The notes: a model not told the origin generated them from the sequence alone. A DNA stretch of 64,000 nt from Caldimonas mangrovi (GCF_023721835.1 NZ_JAMKFE010000002.1:310001-374000); one strand, 5' to 3'. Counted from the first letter of the stretch, positions 9,059 through 21,139 are shown. A program made the numbers and translations.

Positions 9059-10951
9059 ATGGCCCGCCGCCAGGCTCCCCGCTCGCCGAAACTTGCGCGG
9101 CAGCAGGCCGACGAGTCGTGGTTCGCCGCCCTCGGCGTCAGTCACGACACGCAGATCGACGAAGACGGCACGGCCGGGCCGGGCGAATCACGCTATACCG
9201 ACTGGGGCGGCGCCGAGGCCGACGATTCCCGCTTCCTGACGCGCCAGGCGCGGCGCATGCTGGGCGTCGCACAACCATCGTTCCAGCGCATCTACCGCGC
9301 CTTCCTGGGAGCGCGTGTGGCGGTCGGCATGTTGCTGCTCGGCGCGCAGGGGGCGTCCTACCTGGTCGGCTCAGGCGCCCCCGGCGTGCCATGGGCGCTG
9401 CTGACCAGCGCCGGCTACGTGGCCGCGACGGTGGTCGTCTGGTGGCTGGCACGCCGGCAAACCGGCACCGAACAGGGCCGGCCGATCAACCGCCTGCACC
9501 GCAGCCAATGGCTGTCCAGCATCGGGCTCGACGTGGTGGTGTTCGGTGCGCTGCACATCGCGGCATCGCGCGGCAGCATCAACTTCCTGCCCTTGCTCGT
9601 GTTGCCGGTGCTGATGGCGGGCGTGCTGACCTCGCGGCTGTCGGCACTGACGGTGGCTGCCGGCATCACGCTGCTGCTGCTCGCCGACGCCTCACTGCGC
9701 TCGCTGGGCAGCGATGCGACCGTGCTGATCACCCAGGCCGGGCTGGTGGGCAGTGGTTTTTTCGTCATCGCGCTGCTGGCCGGCGAACTGGCCGGCCGTC
9801 TGGCTCGCGAGGAACTGGCCGCGCGCGGCAGCATGGAGCTGGCGCGCCAGCAGGCTCAGCTGAACCGGCTCGTGATCGAGGAGATGCAGGACGGGGTGAT
9901 GGTGGTCGACCGGCGCGGCCGTGTGCGTGCGGCGAACCCAGCGGCCCGCCGCCTGATCGCCGAAGACGGGCTGGTGCGGCCCGCGCCCTTCCACCTTCAC
10001 AGCCACCCGGTCTGGGCGCCGCTGGCGTCGAATGTGCAGCGTGCGTTCGACCAGGGAGCGTGGCCGGAGGCCGGGCGCGAAGTCGGCCTGCAGTTCGCGT
10101 CCGGCCAGACGCGCGCGCTGCGCGTGCGCATGCGCTTCACCAAACGCCGCCAGCCGCAGTCGTCGGAAGAGCTGTGCGTGCTGTTTCTCGAGGACCTGCG
10201 GGATGTGCAGGCGCGCATGCGGCAGGAGAAGCTCGCGGCCATGGGGCGCATCTCGGCCGGCATCGCGCACGAGATCCGCAACCCGCTGTCGGCCATCGCG
10301 CAGGCCAATGCACTGCTTGCGGAGGACCTCACGTCTTCGCCGCAGCGTCAGCTCTCGCAGATGGTCTCCGACAACGTCGAACGGCTCAAGCGCATCGTCG
10401 ACGACGTGATGGAGGTGGCGCCCGGCGGCCCGGCCGTACGGGCGCAGGTGATCGATGTCACCACGCTGGTGGCCAACACCTGCAGCGAATGGGCGCGCAC
10501 CGCGCGGCTGCCGATGGACGATCGCAGCGCACTGCGCGTTGAGCTGCCCGTGACGCCGGCGGGCGCCAGCTTCGACCCCGAGCACCTGCGCCGCGTGCTG
10601 GTCAACCTGCTCGACAACGGCTACCGGCATGCGTCGGGCGGACCGGGCAGCGTCGAGCTGCGGCTAGTCGTCGAACCCGAAGTGCTGACCCTGAGTGTGA
10701 GCAGCGACGGGCCGCCCATTCCTCCCGACGTCGAGCGTTATCTATTCGAGCCTTTCTTCTCGACACGCAGCCGGGGCACGGGCCTGGGCCTGTATATTTG
10801 CAAAGAGTTGTGCGAGCGCTACGGCGCGACGATCGACTATCGGCTGCGGGGCCCGCAGTATCCGGCGCGCAACGAGTTCTATATGGTGATGCGGCTCGAG
10901 CCGCTCGGCCCCCACGAAGCACCTACCGCCAGTTTGAATCTCGCCCGATGA
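9059..10951 (+). CDS. pilS: PilS-type membrane sensor histidine kinase
   Basis: Sensor kinase that in Pseudomonas responds to pilin levels and phosphorylates PilR to switch on pilin transcription. The 630-residue protein has about 75 cytoplasmic N-terminal residues, six transmembrane helices (about residues 80-255), a PAS-like region (about 280-385), the dimerisation domain with phospho-acceptor His in AGIAHEIRNPLSAI near residue 405, and a HATPase domain (NLLDNGYRHAS near 518, FEPFFSTRSRGTGLGLYI near 560). The start ATG at 9059 lacks a clear Shine-Dalgarno sequence; upstream in-frame starts would overlap the previous gene. The stop overlaps the pilR start as ATGA. Confidence 0.92.
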   Translation: MARRQAPRSPKLARQQADESWFAALGVSHDTQIDEDGTAGPGESRYTDWGGAEADDSRFLTRQARRMLGVAQPSFQRIYRAFLGARVAVGMLLLGAQGASYLVGSGAPGVPWALLTSAGYVAATVVVWWLARRQTGTEQGRPINRLHRSQWLSSIGLDVVVFGALHIAASRGSINFLPLLVLPVLMAGVLTSRLSALTVAAGITLLLLADASLRSLGSDATVLITQAGLVGSGFFVIALLAGELAGRLAREELAARGSMELARQQAQLNRLVIEEMQDGVMVVDRRGRVRAANPAARRLIAEDGLVRPAPFHLHSHPVWAPLASNVQRAFDQGAWPEAGREVGLQFASGQTRALRVRMRFTKRRQPQSSEELCVLFLEDLRDVQARMRQEKLAAMGRISAGIAHEIRNPLSAIAQANALLAEDLTSSPQRQLSQMVSDNVERLKRIVDDVMEVAPGGPAVRAQVIDVTTLVANTCSEWARTARLPMDDRSALRVELPVTPAGASFDPEHLRRVLVNLLDNGYRHASGGPGSVELRLVVEPEVLTLSVSSDGPPIPPDVERYLFEPFFSTRSRGTGLGLYICKELCERYGATIDYRLRGPQYPARNEFYMVMRLEPLGPHEAPTASLNLAR

Positions 10952-12501
10952 CATCTGCCTCACACTACAGCCTGCTGGTGGTCGACGACGAACCCGACCT
11001 GCGCACCCTGTACGAACTGACGCTGCTGCGCGAGGGCTACGACGTCGAAACGGCCGCCACGGTCGAGGACGCCTGGGCACGGCTGAAGGATCGCACCTAC
11101 AGCGCGGTGATCACCGACATGCGGCTGCCCGACGGCACCGGGCTCGACCTGCTGCGCCGTCTCGACGATGCCGGCCGCCGCGAGAAGGCCATCATGATCA
11201 CTGCCTTCGCGTCGCCCGAGAACGCCGTCGAGGCGCTGAAGGCGGGTGCCTACGACTACCTCACCAAGCCGGTCGACCTGAAGCAGTTTCGCACCGTGGT
11301 GGCATCGGCGCTCGGGCGGCCGAGCATGGTGCCGGCACCGAGCGCGGCGGCCAGCTCCGCCGTGCCGGCTCCGCCGAGTGCGCGCGGCAGCGTGCGTTCG
11401 GCGGCCCCCGCGGTACTGGTCACCGGCGGCTCGGGCACGCTGGACCGCATGGCCGGCGCATCGCAGACGATGCAGCAGGTGCGCAGCCTGATCGACAAGG
11501 TCGCGCGCAGCATGGCACCGGTGCTGGTGCAGGGTGAATCCGGCACTGGCAAGGAACTGGTCGCCCGTTCCATCCACGAGGTCAGCGCGCGCCGCGCGCA
11601 GCCGTTCATCGCGGTCAACTGCGGCGCGATTCCCGAGCAATTGCTCGAAGCCGAGTTCTTCGGCTATCGCAAGGGCGCCTTCACCGGTGCGACCGAGGAC
11701 CGGGAAGGTTTTTTCCAGGCAGCCCGGGGCGGCACGCTGTTTCTCGACGAGATCGGTGACCTCCCGCTGTCGATGCAGTCCAAGCTGCTGCGCGTGATCC
11801 AGGAGCGTGCGGTGCGTCCGGTCGGCGCGGTGGTCGAGACGCCGATCGACGTGCGCATCGTCAGCGCGACGCACAAGGATCTTGCCGCCGAGGTGCAGGC
11901 CGGGCGCTTCCGGCAGGACCTCTACTACCGCCTCAACGTGATCCAGATCCGGGTGCCGGCGCTGCGTGAGCGGCTCGAAGACCTGCCGCTGATCTGCGAG
12001 CGCGTGCTCGAACGCATCGCACAGGACGCCGAGGTGTGGCCGCCGCCGCGCCTGACGCATGCGGCGCTGTCGCATCTCTCGCGCTATGCCTTCCCCGGCA
12101 ACGTGCGCGAGCTGGAGAACCTGCTGCACCGCGCTGTCGCGCTGTCGGGCGGCGAGTGGATCGACCAGGCGGACCTCGCGCTGCCTGACACCGTGTTCCA
12201 CGAGACCGGGCTGCATGATCTCGAGACCACTGCGGTTGGGGCTTCCGCCGACGTGGCCGTTGCTGCGCCGGTGGCCGCCGGCGGGGAACCGCCGGCGCAG
12301 GCACTGCCGAATGACCTCGCGGCCTACCTCGATGCCGTCGAGCGCGACATCCTGATCCGGGCGCTCGAACGCCATCGCTTCAACCGCACGGCGGCCGGCG
12401 CGAGCCTGGGCTTGTCGCTGCGGCAGATGCGCTACCGCATGGCGCGGCTCGGGGTGATGGTCGCCGAGCACGGCGTCGCGGTAGAGCCCGACGAGCCCTG
12501 A
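10948..12501 (+). CDS. pilR: PilR-type sigma-54-dependent response regulator
   Basis: Transcription activator of the NtrC family that works with sigma-54 RNA polymerase on pilin genes. The 517-residue protein has a receiver domain (about 5-120; VVDDEPDLR near the start, [11 protein letters not shown] with the phospho-acceptor Asp), a proline/alanine linker, an AAA+ domain with Walker [16 protein letters not shown] near 200, the sigma-54 contact loop GAFTGA near 240 and Walker B FLDEIGDL near 262, and a C-terminal Fis-type helix-turn-helix ([20 protein letters not shown]). Start ATG overlaps the pilS stop by four bases, and its own stop overlaps ampD by one base. Confidence 0.95.
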   Translation: MTSASHYSLLVVDDEPDLRTLYELTLLREGYDVETAATVEDAWARLKDRTYSAVITDMRLPDGTGLDLLRRLDDAGRREKAIMITAFASPENAVEALKAGAYDYLTKPVDLKQFRTVVASALGRPSMVPAPSAAASSAVPAPPSARGSVRSAAPAVLVTGGSGTLDRMAGASQTMQQVRSLIDKVARSMAPVLVQGESGTGKELVARSIHEVSARRAQPFIAVNCGAIPEQLLEAEFFGYRKGAFTGATEDREGFFQAARGGTLFLDEIGDLPLSMQSKLLRVIQERAVRPVGAVVETPIDVRIVSATHKDLAAEVQAGRFRQDLYYRLNVIQIRVPALRERLEDLPLICERVLERIAQDAEVWPPPRLTHAALSHLSRYAFPGNVRELENLLHRAVALSGGEWIDQADLALPDTVFHETGLHDLETTAVGASADVAVAAPVAAGGEPPAQALPNDLAAYLDAVERDILIRALERHRFNRTAAGASLGLSLRQMRYRMARLGVMVAEHGVAVEPDEP

Positions 12502-13127
12502 TGGACGGCACAGCGGCCTGGCAAGAGGGCTGGTATGTGCCGGCCAGGCGGGTCGCATCGCCCAACTTCGGCCCGCGGCCGGCCGACACACGCATCGATC
12601 TCGCCGTCATTCATTCGATCAGCCTGCCGCCCGGGCACTACGGCGGCCACGAGATCGAGCAGCTGTTCATGAACCGGCTCGATTGGGACGCGCATCCGTA
12701 CTTCGAGCAGATCCGCGGCATGCAAGTGTCGGCGCATTTCGTGATACGCCGTGATGGCGAGCTGCTGCAGTTCGTCTCGTGCGACGAGCGCGCCTGGCAT
12801 GCCGGCCGATCGTGTTTCCTCGGCCGAGAAAACTGCAACGACTTCTCCATCGGCATCGAACTCGAAGGGCTGGAGGGCGGGCCGTTCGAGCCCGCGCAGT
12901 ACGACACGCTCGCGCGCTTGCTGCCCGCGCTCAGGGACCGCTATCCGATCGAGCATGTCGCCGGCCATGAGCATGTCGCGCCAGGACGCAAGCAGGATCC
13001 GGGGCCAGGTTTCGACTGGCCTGCACTCGCCCGCGCCACGCAGTGGCCCGATCGGTGTTTTCCCTGGTCGCAGCAGGTTCATGCGCGTGCGGCGAGCGCA
13101 TCGCCGGCCCGCCTGAAGCAGAAGTGA
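12501..13127 (+). CDS. ampD: 1,6-anhydro-N-acetylmuramyl-L-alanine amidase
   Basis: Cytoplasmic zinc amidase that removes the peptide from anhydro-muropeptides during cell-wall recycling; in many proteobacteria its loss induces AmpC beta-lactamase. The 208-residue protein carries the amidase_2 fold with zinc ligands visible as IHSISLPPG near residue 37, GHEHVAPGRKQDPGP near residue 154 (His and Asp) and the catalytic region around SIGIELEG near residue 115. No signal peptide, consistent with the cytoplasmic enzyme. The start overlaps the pilR stop by one base, so translation is probably coupled. Confidence 0.95.
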   Translation: MDGTAAWQEGWYVPARRVASPNFGPRPADTRIDLAVIHSISLPPGHYGGHEIEQLFMNRLDWDAHPYFEQIRGMQVSAHFVIRRDGELLQFVSCDERAWHAGRSCFLGRENCNDFSIGIELEGLEGGPFEPAQYDTLARLLPALRDRYPIEHVAGHEHVAPGRKQDPGPGFDWPALARATQWPDRCFPWSQQVHARAASASPARLKQK

Positions 13128-13319
13128 CGTCCGCGCGCTGCACGCACAGCGCAGCATCGACGCCGCACGCGGCACCATCCTGCCCGCAGAACAAGCACCG
13201 GCGCGGCCTCACCGTGCAGGCACCAGTCACGATGCGCGTTTGCGCCACGCGGCACCGAGGCGGTGCGAAGAGCCATGCAAAAAAAGCGCCGCGAGTCAAT
13301 CCTCATAAGTCTTCACGAA
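13128..13319. other. Gene-free stretch between ampD and the nrdA promoter
   Basis: Together with the promoter and leader this is a 456-base gene-free interval. The first 190 bases show no convincing coding frame, RNA gene or repeat. A run of seven A residues at 13279-13285 is the only notable low-complexity tract. Confidence 0.4.
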
Positions 13320-13366
13320 ACGCTATCGCTAGCGCTTGAAGTGGGTCGGGGCGCTAGATATAGTGT
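13320..13366 (+). promoter_or_regulatory. nrdA promoter with two NrdR-box-like palindromes
   Basis: A sigma-70-like promoter, TTGAAG (13336-13341), a 17-base spacer and TATAGT (13359-13364), is framed by two 16-base palindromic elements at 13320-13335 and 13351-13366. Their starts are 31 bases apart. The downstream one matches the remembered NrdR-box form ACACTATATATAGTGT at 13 of 16 positions and covers the -10; the upstream one matches at 10 of 16 and abuts the -35. NrdR is the ribonucleotide-reductase repressor that binds paired boxes about three helical turns apart, so repression of nrdA by NrdR is expected. Confidence 0.75.
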
Positions 13367-13583
13367 TCCGCCATGGTATCCTCGCGCCCTCGCAAAACGC
13401 TGAGCCGGCTCGCCTTCGAGCGCTCGGCGCGAAGCAGCGCCACAGGCGCGGCGGCCAGGGCCGGTACCGCGACGGGCACCACCGACACATCTCTCCCTCG
13501 ACCTGCCAGCGCGCTCAGCCGGGCCGACGCGTGCGTTGAGGGTTTTGTTTTTTCTTGAGTGCAGCCAGTAGGAAGGGAAACTC
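13367..13583 (+). other. nrdA 5' leader with terminator-like element
   Basis: If transcription starts near 13371 the nrdA mRNA has a leader of about 210 bases. Within it CTCAGC (13514-13519) can pair with GTTGAG (13535-13540, one G-U pair), followed by a T-rich tract (13543-13553), which resembles a weak terminator. A 61-codon open frame at 13373-13558 starts almost at the predicted transcription start but has no recognisable product. GGAAGGGAAA at 13570-13579 is the nrdA ribosome-binding site. Confidence 0.4.
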
Positions 13584-16511
<2,928 letters not shown>

Positions 16512-16654
16512 TCGCATGAGCGAAGCAGTGGGGCATTGCATCGATCGCGATGCCGCCACTGCGACGCATGCGATGGCCGATGCATCGCACACCGAGCACT
16601 CGAAAAAGCGATGCGACACCGCAACAAGTTCATCGCTCGCATGTCAAGAAGTGC

Positions 16655-16683
16655 TTGGTGTTTTGACACAACACTCTCATAAT
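16655..16683 (+). promoter_or_regulatory. Candidate nrdB promoter with overlapping inverted repeat
   Basis: TTGGTG (16655-16660), a 17-base spacer and CATAAT (16678-16683) form a plausible sigma-70 promoter 23 bases before the nrdB ATG. The spacer contains the perfect inverted repeat GTGTT (16658-16662) and AACAC (16670-16674), a possible operator. It does not look like an NrdR box. The rest of the 194-base nrdA-nrdB gap is rich in GCGATG-like repeats with no coding signal. Confidence 0.45.
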
Positions 16684-16705
16684 TCGCGTCCATAGGAAGT
16701 CCACC

Positions 16706-17941
16706 ATGTTGGTTTGGGAAGAAGAGCTCCATCCCTCGACAAATCACTCGACGAGCACCGCGCCGAACCTCTCCAGTGCAGCGCGGGCCATGCCCCCGTC
16801 ACCCCAACAATCGGTGTCCGTCGCTTCCTCCGCTGCAGCGTTCGCTCAGCCTCAACTCTCATCGGTCCCCCCGTCTGCCGGCGAAGCGCCGCTCGCCGCG
16901 CACAGCGTGCAATCGAGCAGCACGCGTCGTGTCAACGTCGCCGACAAGCGCATCATCAACGGCCAGACCGACGTCAACCAGCTGGTGCCGTTCAAGTACA
17001 AGTGGGCCTGGGAGAAGTACCTCGCCACCTGTGCCAACCACTGGATGCCGCAAGAGGTCAACATGTCGCGGGACATCGCCACGTGGAAAGACCCGAACGG
17101 CCTGACCGACGACGAGCGTCGCATCATCAAGCGCAACCTCGGCTTCTTCGTGACGGCTGACTCGCTCGCGGCGAACAACATCGTGCTGGGCACCTACCGC
17201 CACGTGACTGCACCGGAGTGCCGGCAGTTCCTGCTGCGTCAGGCGTTCGAGGAAGCGATCCACACGCACGCCTACCAGTACATCGTCGAGTCGCTCGGCC
17301 TCGATGAGAGCGAGATCTTCAATGCCTACCATGAGGTGTCGTCGATCCGGGACAAGGACGAGTTCCTGATTCCGTTCATCGATCAGATCATGGATCTGAA
17401 CTTCCACACCGGCACGCCGGAGAACGACCAGAAGCTGCTCAAGTCGCTGATCGTTTTCGCCTGTCTGATGGAAGGGCTGTTCTTCTACGTCGGCTTCACG
17501 CAGATCCTGGCGCTCGGACGCCAGAACAAGATGACCGGCGCGGCCGAGCAGTACCAATACATTCTCCGAGACGAGTCGATGCACTGTAATTTCGGCATCG
17601 ACCTCATCAACCAGATCAAGCTGGAGAACCCCCACCTCTGGACCTCCGAGTTCAAGGCCGAGATCAAGGCCCTGTTCCTGAAGGCCGTCGAGCTGGAGTA
17701 CCGCTATGCCGAGGACACCATGCCTCGCGGCGTGCTGGGTTTGAATGCTTCGATGTTCAAAGGCTACCTGCGCTACATCGCGAATCGGCGCGCGACGCAG
17801 ATCGGCCTCGAGGAGCTCTTCCCGAACGAGGAAAACCCGTTCCCGTGGATGAGCGAAATGATCGACCTGAAGAAGGAACGCAATTTCTTCGAGACCCGCG
17901 TCATCGAGTACCAGTCCGGTGGCGCGTTGTCCTGGGATTGA
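16706..17941 (+). CDS. nrdB: Class Ia ribonucleoside-diphosphate reductase, beta subunit
   Basis: Holds the diferric-tyrosyl radical cofactor that starts catalysis in NrdA. The 411-residue protein has about 75 low-complexity Ser/Ala/Pro N-terminal residues, then the ferritin-like core. Metal ligands are visible: Asp in VTADSLA, Glu and His in [10 protein letters not shown], Glu in LMEGLFF, and Glu/His in RDESMH. Tyr190 in HTHAYQYI occupies the radical-tyrosine position, so a normal tyrosyl-radical enzyme is expected. The C-terminal tail ([13 protein letters not shown]) is the alpha-subunit docking peptide. The start ATG at 16706 follows AGGAAG. Confidence 0.96.
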   Translation: MLVWEEELHPSTNHSTSTAPNLSSAARAMPPSPQQSVSVASSAAAFAQPQLSSVPPSAGEAPLAAHSVQSSSTRRVNVADKRIINGQTDVNQLVPFKYKWAWEKYLATCANHWMPQEVNMSRDIATWKDPNGLTDDERRIIKRNLGFFVTADSLAANNIVLGTYRHVTAPECRQFLLRQAFEEAIHTHAYQYIVESLGLDESEIFNAYHEVSSIRDKDEFLIPFIDQIMDLNFHTGTPENDQKLLKSLIVFACLMEGLFFYVGFTQILALGRQNKMTGAAEQYQYILRDESMHCNFGIDLINQIKLENPHLWTSEFKAEIKALFLKAVELEYRYAEDTMPRGVLGLNASMFKGYLRYIANRRATQIGLEELFPNEENPFPWMSEMIDLKKERNFFETRVIEYQSGGALSWD

Positions 17942-18151
17942 AGCGCGGGCACGAACGCTGCTCTCCAGGTCATGATGAAGAAGAGATCAAGATTCGCAAG
18001 TGATGATCGGCAGACACAGAAGCTGCAGACACTGCTTGCCACCCCATTCACCGCACCGGGGCGTCTCTCCAAGACGAATCTTCGGGTGGTGAATCGCCGC
18101 GCTGTATCGAGCAGCACGGTGCTTTTTGCAACTTGATCAAGGAGAATCGTT
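17942..18151 (+). other. Gap between nrdB and the histone-like gene
   Basis: No gene is seen in these 210 bases. ATTCACC (18046-18052) is repeated inverted as GGTGAAT (18088-18094). AGCA-CGG-TGCT followed by five T residues (18113-18127) looks like a very short-stemmed terminator, possibly for nrdB. AAGGAGA just before 18152 is the ribosome-binding site of the next gene. Confidence 0.35.
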
Positions 18152-18664
18152 ATGGCAACTGCAAAGAAACCGGCCGCGAAGAAGGCCGCTCCCGCGAAGA
18201 AGGCCGCGGCCAAGAAGGCTCCGGCCAAGAAGGCCGCTGCCAAGAAGGCTCCGGCCAAGAAGGCAGCACCGGCCAAGAAGGCCGCAGTGAAGAAGGTCGC
18301 CGCGAAGAAGGCAGCGCCGGCCAAGAAGGCCGCTGCCAAGAAGGCACCGGCGAAGAAGGCTGCCGTCAAGAAGGTCGCAGCGAAGAAGGTTGCGGCGAAG
18401 AAGGCCGCACCGGCGAAGAAGGCTGCTGCCAAGAAGGTCGCTGCGAAAAAGGCTCCTGCCAAGAAGGCCGCTGCGAAGAAGACCGCTGCGAAGAAGCCTG
18501 CTGCCAAGAAGCCTGCTGCGAAGAAAGCTGCGAAGAAGCCTGCTGCGAAGAAGGCTGCCGCTGCCGCTGCCCCTGCTGCGGCTCCCGCGCCTGCAGCGCC
18601 TGCGGCGAAGACCACGCTCAGCCCCCAGGCTGCGTGGCCCTTCCCGACCGGCGCCAAGCCCTGA
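18152..18664 (+). CDS. Histone H1-like lysine/alanine-repeat DNA-binding protein
   Basis: A 170-residue protein almost entirely made of AAKK/APAKK-type repeats (about residues 4-132), then an alanine/proline stretch and a short unique tail ([15 protein letters not shown]). This composition is that of bacterial histone H1-like proteins (HctB, BpH, AlgP types), which coat or condense DNA non-specifically through the lysines. The DNA is correspondingly repetitive (AAGAAGGC-type units), so length changes by slippage are likely between strains. It has a good AAGGAGA ribosome-binding site and its own strong terminator. Its role is inferred from composition only. Confidence 0.85.
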   Translation: MATAKKPAAKKAAPAKKAAAKKAPAKKAAAKKAPAKKAAPAKKAAVKKVAAKKAAPAKKAAAKKAPAKKAAVKKVAAKKVAAKKAAPAKKAAAKKVAAKKAPAKKAAAKKTAAKKPAAKKPAAKKAAKKPAAKKAAAAAAPAAAPAPAAPAAKTTLSPQAAWPFPTGAKP

Positions 18665-18685
18665 GCGGCTCTCGCCTGCAATCCA

Positions 18686-18709
18686 AACCCGGCTGCGGCC
18701 GGGTTTTTT
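18686..18709 (+). terminator. Rho-independent terminator after the histone-like gene
   Basis: AACCCGGC (18686-18693) pairs perfectly with GCCGGGTT (18698-18705) over a four-base loop, followed by six T residues. Confidence 0.92.
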
Positions 18710-18728
18710 CTTGCACCTTGGCCGGCGT

Positions 18729-19064
18729 GTGAGGACTGCTGCCGCGGGCGATCTGCCGTCTTACGCGAAGCTCACGCGTCGCGGGCTGGAACTCGACTTC
18801 AGCGTGATCCCGAATGCGAAGCGTACCGAGATCGTCGGCCTGCACGACGGTGCGCTGCGGGTGCGGTTGCAAGCACCGCCGGTCGACGGCAAGGCGAACG
18901 AGGCGCTGCTGCGCTGGCTGGCCGAGCGGCTGGGAGTCGGCCGCGCGTCGCTGCAGGTGTTGCGGGGCCAGACATCGCGCCGCAAGGCAGTGCTGGTGGA
19001 GAGCGGTGCCGACGCGGGCGCGGCAGGAGCGCTGCTCGCGCGCCTGGTGCCCCACACGGCCTGA
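18729..19064 (+). CDS. DUF167/YggU-family small protein
   Basis: A 111-residue protein. The core ELDFSVIPNAKRTEIVGLHDGALRV is the DUF167 (UPF0235) pattern, and VRLQAPPVDGKANEALLRWLAE with GQTSRRKAVLV completes it. The structure is known for family members, but no biochemical function is. I place the start at a GTG at 18729, because upstream sequence in this frame overlaps the previous terminator; the ribosome-binding site is weak. The gene is convergent with the PfkB kinase gene, and their stop codons are three bases apart. Confidence 0.8.
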   Translation: MRTAAAGDLPSYAKLTRRGLELDFSVIPNAKRTEIVGLHDGALRVRLQAPPVDGKANEALLRWLAERLGVGRASLQVLRGQTSRRKAVLVESGADAGAAGALLARLVPHTA

Positions 19065-19067
19065 AGG

Positions 19068-19976
19068 TTACGCGAGGCCGAGCGCGGCGCGGTCGAAGCT
19101 GTGGTTCTGCGGGCCGCTGCAGGCGATCTTGATGGCTCCCACGCGATTGCCCAGCTCGGCGCAGCGCACGAGATCCCAGCCGCGCTCCAGCCCGTAGAGC
19201 AGCGCACCGCGGAAGGCGTCGCCGCAGCCCGTCGGATCCACCACCGCGCTGGCCGGCACGCCGGGCACGTGGTGCTTCTCGCCTCCGGCCCAGACCTCGC
19301 AGCCCTGCGAACCGAGCGTGACGACGATGCCCTGCAGGTGCGAACGCGACAGCTCGGCGAGGTCCTGCCCGGTACGTTCGCACAACAGCTTGGCCTCGTA
19401 GTCGTTGACGGCCACCCAGGTGGCCTGCGAGACGAAGCGGCGCAGTTCGTCGCCGTTGAACATCGGCAGACCCTGGCCCGGATCGAACACGAAGGGAATG
19501 CCCGCTGCCGCGAGCTGTTCGGCGTGCAACAGCATGGCGTCGCGGCCGTCCGGCGCGATGATCGCGAGGCGGATGTCGCTGCGCGGCTGCACCGCGGTCT
19601 GGTGCGCGAACTGCATCGCACCGGGATGGAAGGCGGTGATCTGGTTGTTGTCGGCGTCGGTCATGATGATCGCCTGCGCCGTGTAGCTCTCGCCGATGGT
19701 GCGGACGAACTCTGTCGAGACGTCCCAGCCGCGCAACCGGTCCAGGTACTCCAGCCCGTCGGCCCCGAGCGAGGCCATCACCAGCGGCTCGCCGCCGAGC
19801 AGCTTCAGCGAATAGGCGATGTTGCCCGCACAGCCGCCGAACTCGCGCCGCAGCGTCGGAACCAGAAACGAGACGTTCAGGATGTGGATCTGCTCCGGCA
19901 GGATCTGCTCGCGAAAGCGTCCATGGAAGTTGGTGATGGTGTCGAAGGCAAGCGAGCCGCAGATCAGGGCAGACAT
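19068..19976 (-). CDS. PfkB-family carbohydrate (adenosine-like) kinase
   Basis: A 302-residue ribokinase-fold kinase. The N-terminal MSALICGSLAFDTI and the GGCAGNIAYSLKLLGG segment near residue 47 form the sugar-binding side. The anion-hole motif DPTGCGDAFRGAL near residue 248 provides the catalytic Asp. Members with this length and these motifs are usually annotated as adenosine kinases in Burkholderiales, but the substrate cannot be fixed from sequence. It lies downstream of the DUF3426 gene on the same strand with 22 bases between. Confidence 0.85.
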   Translation of the reverse strand: MSALICGSLAFDTITNFHGRFREQILPEQIHILNVSFLVPTLRREFGGCAGNIAYSLKLLGGEPLVMASLGADGLEYLDRLRGWDVSTEFVRTIGESYTAQAIIMTDADNNQITAFHPGAMQFAHQTAVQPRSDIRLAIIAPDGRDAMLLHAEQLAAAGIPFVFDPGQGLPMFNGDELRRFVSQATWVAVNDYEAKLLCERTGQDLAELSRSHLQGIVVTLGSQGCEVWAGGEKHHVPGVPASAVVDPTGCGDAFRGALLYGLERGWDLVRCAELGNRVGAIKIACSGPQNHSFDRAALGLA

Positions 19977-19998
19977 GGTTGCTCCAGGTGAGGGGGCG

Positions 19999-21099
19999 TC
20001 AGGGGTAGAAGGCGCCGACGGTGAAACTCGCGACGCGTCGACCGGGACTGCTGAATTCGAGTTCGAGCGAAACCTCTTCTTGTGCGCCTATGGCGTCGTT
20101 GGCGCGGAAGTCGGCCGGCGACAGCGCACGGCGCGCGACGAGCTGGCCATTGAAGTCGGACAGACTGAGATCGATGGCCGGCAGCGCGACCGGGACCGCG
20201 GCGTCGTTGCGCAGCAGCACCGTCAGGCGGTAGCTGTCGGTGGCGGCGCCGGGCGAGAGGCTGCTGCCGGCGATCGCGACGGCGTCGATGTTCTGCCATG
20301 GGCCGATCGTGCATCGGGCCAGGTTGCAGATACGGGCCAGCCACGGTCGCGTCGCCGGCCGGGTTGCAGCGAGCCAGTTGCGGTGATGGTGAGCGGCCTG
20401 CAGCAGCAGCGCTGCCAGCAGCAGCAGCGTCATCAGACCCAGCACGGTTCGCACCCAGGGACGCTGCCAGCGTGCCTCGCGTTCGGCCTTGCGCAGGAAC
20501 TCGGGCGCGTTGGCCACGTCCGGCTTGCCGCGCTTGTCCCGCGGCGACGAAGAAGAACGCGATCGGCTCTTGCGGCGCGCGTCGCCGCCAGGCTTCGGCT
20601 GCCATGCACCAACGCCGGCGGCCACCGCTTGTGACTCGAGTTCGTGGCCTTCGAGCGTGCTGTCGAAGCGCGCATCGGCAAAACCGTCGTCGAAGTCCGG
20701 TGCCTTGCGCGCTCCGTAGGTGCTGCGGTTCAGAAAGCGGGAGTCGAGCACTTCGTAGGCGGTGGGTGCTTCTTCGCCGTCCGCCACGGCGGGCTGGGGT
20801 GGTGTCGGGGAGGGGGGCGGCGACGGAGCAGCCTGTGGTTGGGGCGGTGGCGGTGGTGGCGGTGGTGGTGGTGTGGTCTCGCGCACGACGGCCCCGCCAC
20901 CCGCTGCAGCCACTGGTCGGTCCTTCAAGGGCGTCGGGACCGTCGGCGCGCTGTCGCGGTCCAGGTCGAACAGCCCCTCTATTGCATTGAAGACCTCGTT
21001 GCAGCGCCCGCAGCGAACCCAGCCCTCCGAGACCTTCAGCTGGTCTTGCACCACGCGAAAGGTGGTGCTGCAGGCAGGGCAACGGGTGGCAAGACTCAT
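19999..21099 (-). CDS. Zinc-ribbon and DUF3426 single-pass membrane protein
   Basis: A 366-residue protein. It starts with an MJ0042-type zinc ribbon (RCPACSTTF at 6-14 and VRCGRCNEVF at 28-37, four Cys), followed by a long proline-rich region with ten consecutive prolines near residue 77, a charged linker, one transmembrane helix (about 220-238) and a C-terminal DUF3426 beta domain that ends at VGAFYP. The ribbon side is probably cytoplasmic and DUF3426 periplasmic. It sits directly downstream of prmA, as it often does in Betaproteobacteria. Function unknown. The proline run should need EF-P for efficient translation. Confidence 0.85.
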   Translation of the reverse strand: MSLATRCPACSTTFRVVQDQLKVSEGWVRCGRCNEVFNAIEGLFDLDRDSAPTVPTPLKDRPVAAAGGGAVVRETTPPPPPPPPPPQPQAAPSPPPSPTPPQPAVADGEEAPTAYEVLDSRFLNRSTYGARKAPDFDDGFADARFDSTLEGHELESQAVAAGVGAWQPKPGGDARRKSRSRSSSSPRDKRGKPDVANAPEFLRKAEREARWQRPWVRTVLGLMTLLLLAALLLQAAHHHRNWLAATRPATRPWLARICNLARCTIGPWQNIDAVAIAGSSLSPGAATDSYRLTVLLRNDAAVPVALPAIDLSLSDFNGQLVARRALSPADFRANDAIGAQEEVSLELEFSSPGRRVASFTVGAFYP

Positions 21100-21139
21100 G
21101 GCGCGAATGATGCCATCAGGGTCGGCAATTCCGGCCCCC

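Noticed and set aside
13373-13558. A 61-codon frame in the nrdA leader beginning right after the promoter.
   Set aside because: Possibly leaderless, but composition is Ser/Arg/Ala-rich with no family features and no conservation evidence. Treated as leader.
18113-18127. A terminator for nrdB just before the histone-like gene.
   Set aside because: The stem is only four base pairs with a three-base loop. Mentioned in the gap entry but not called as a terminator.
18152-18664. A CRISPR array or tandem satellite in the repetitive DNA.
   Set aside because: The repeats are in frame, encode a Lys/Ala protein, have no unique spacers and have a ribosome-binding site and terminator.
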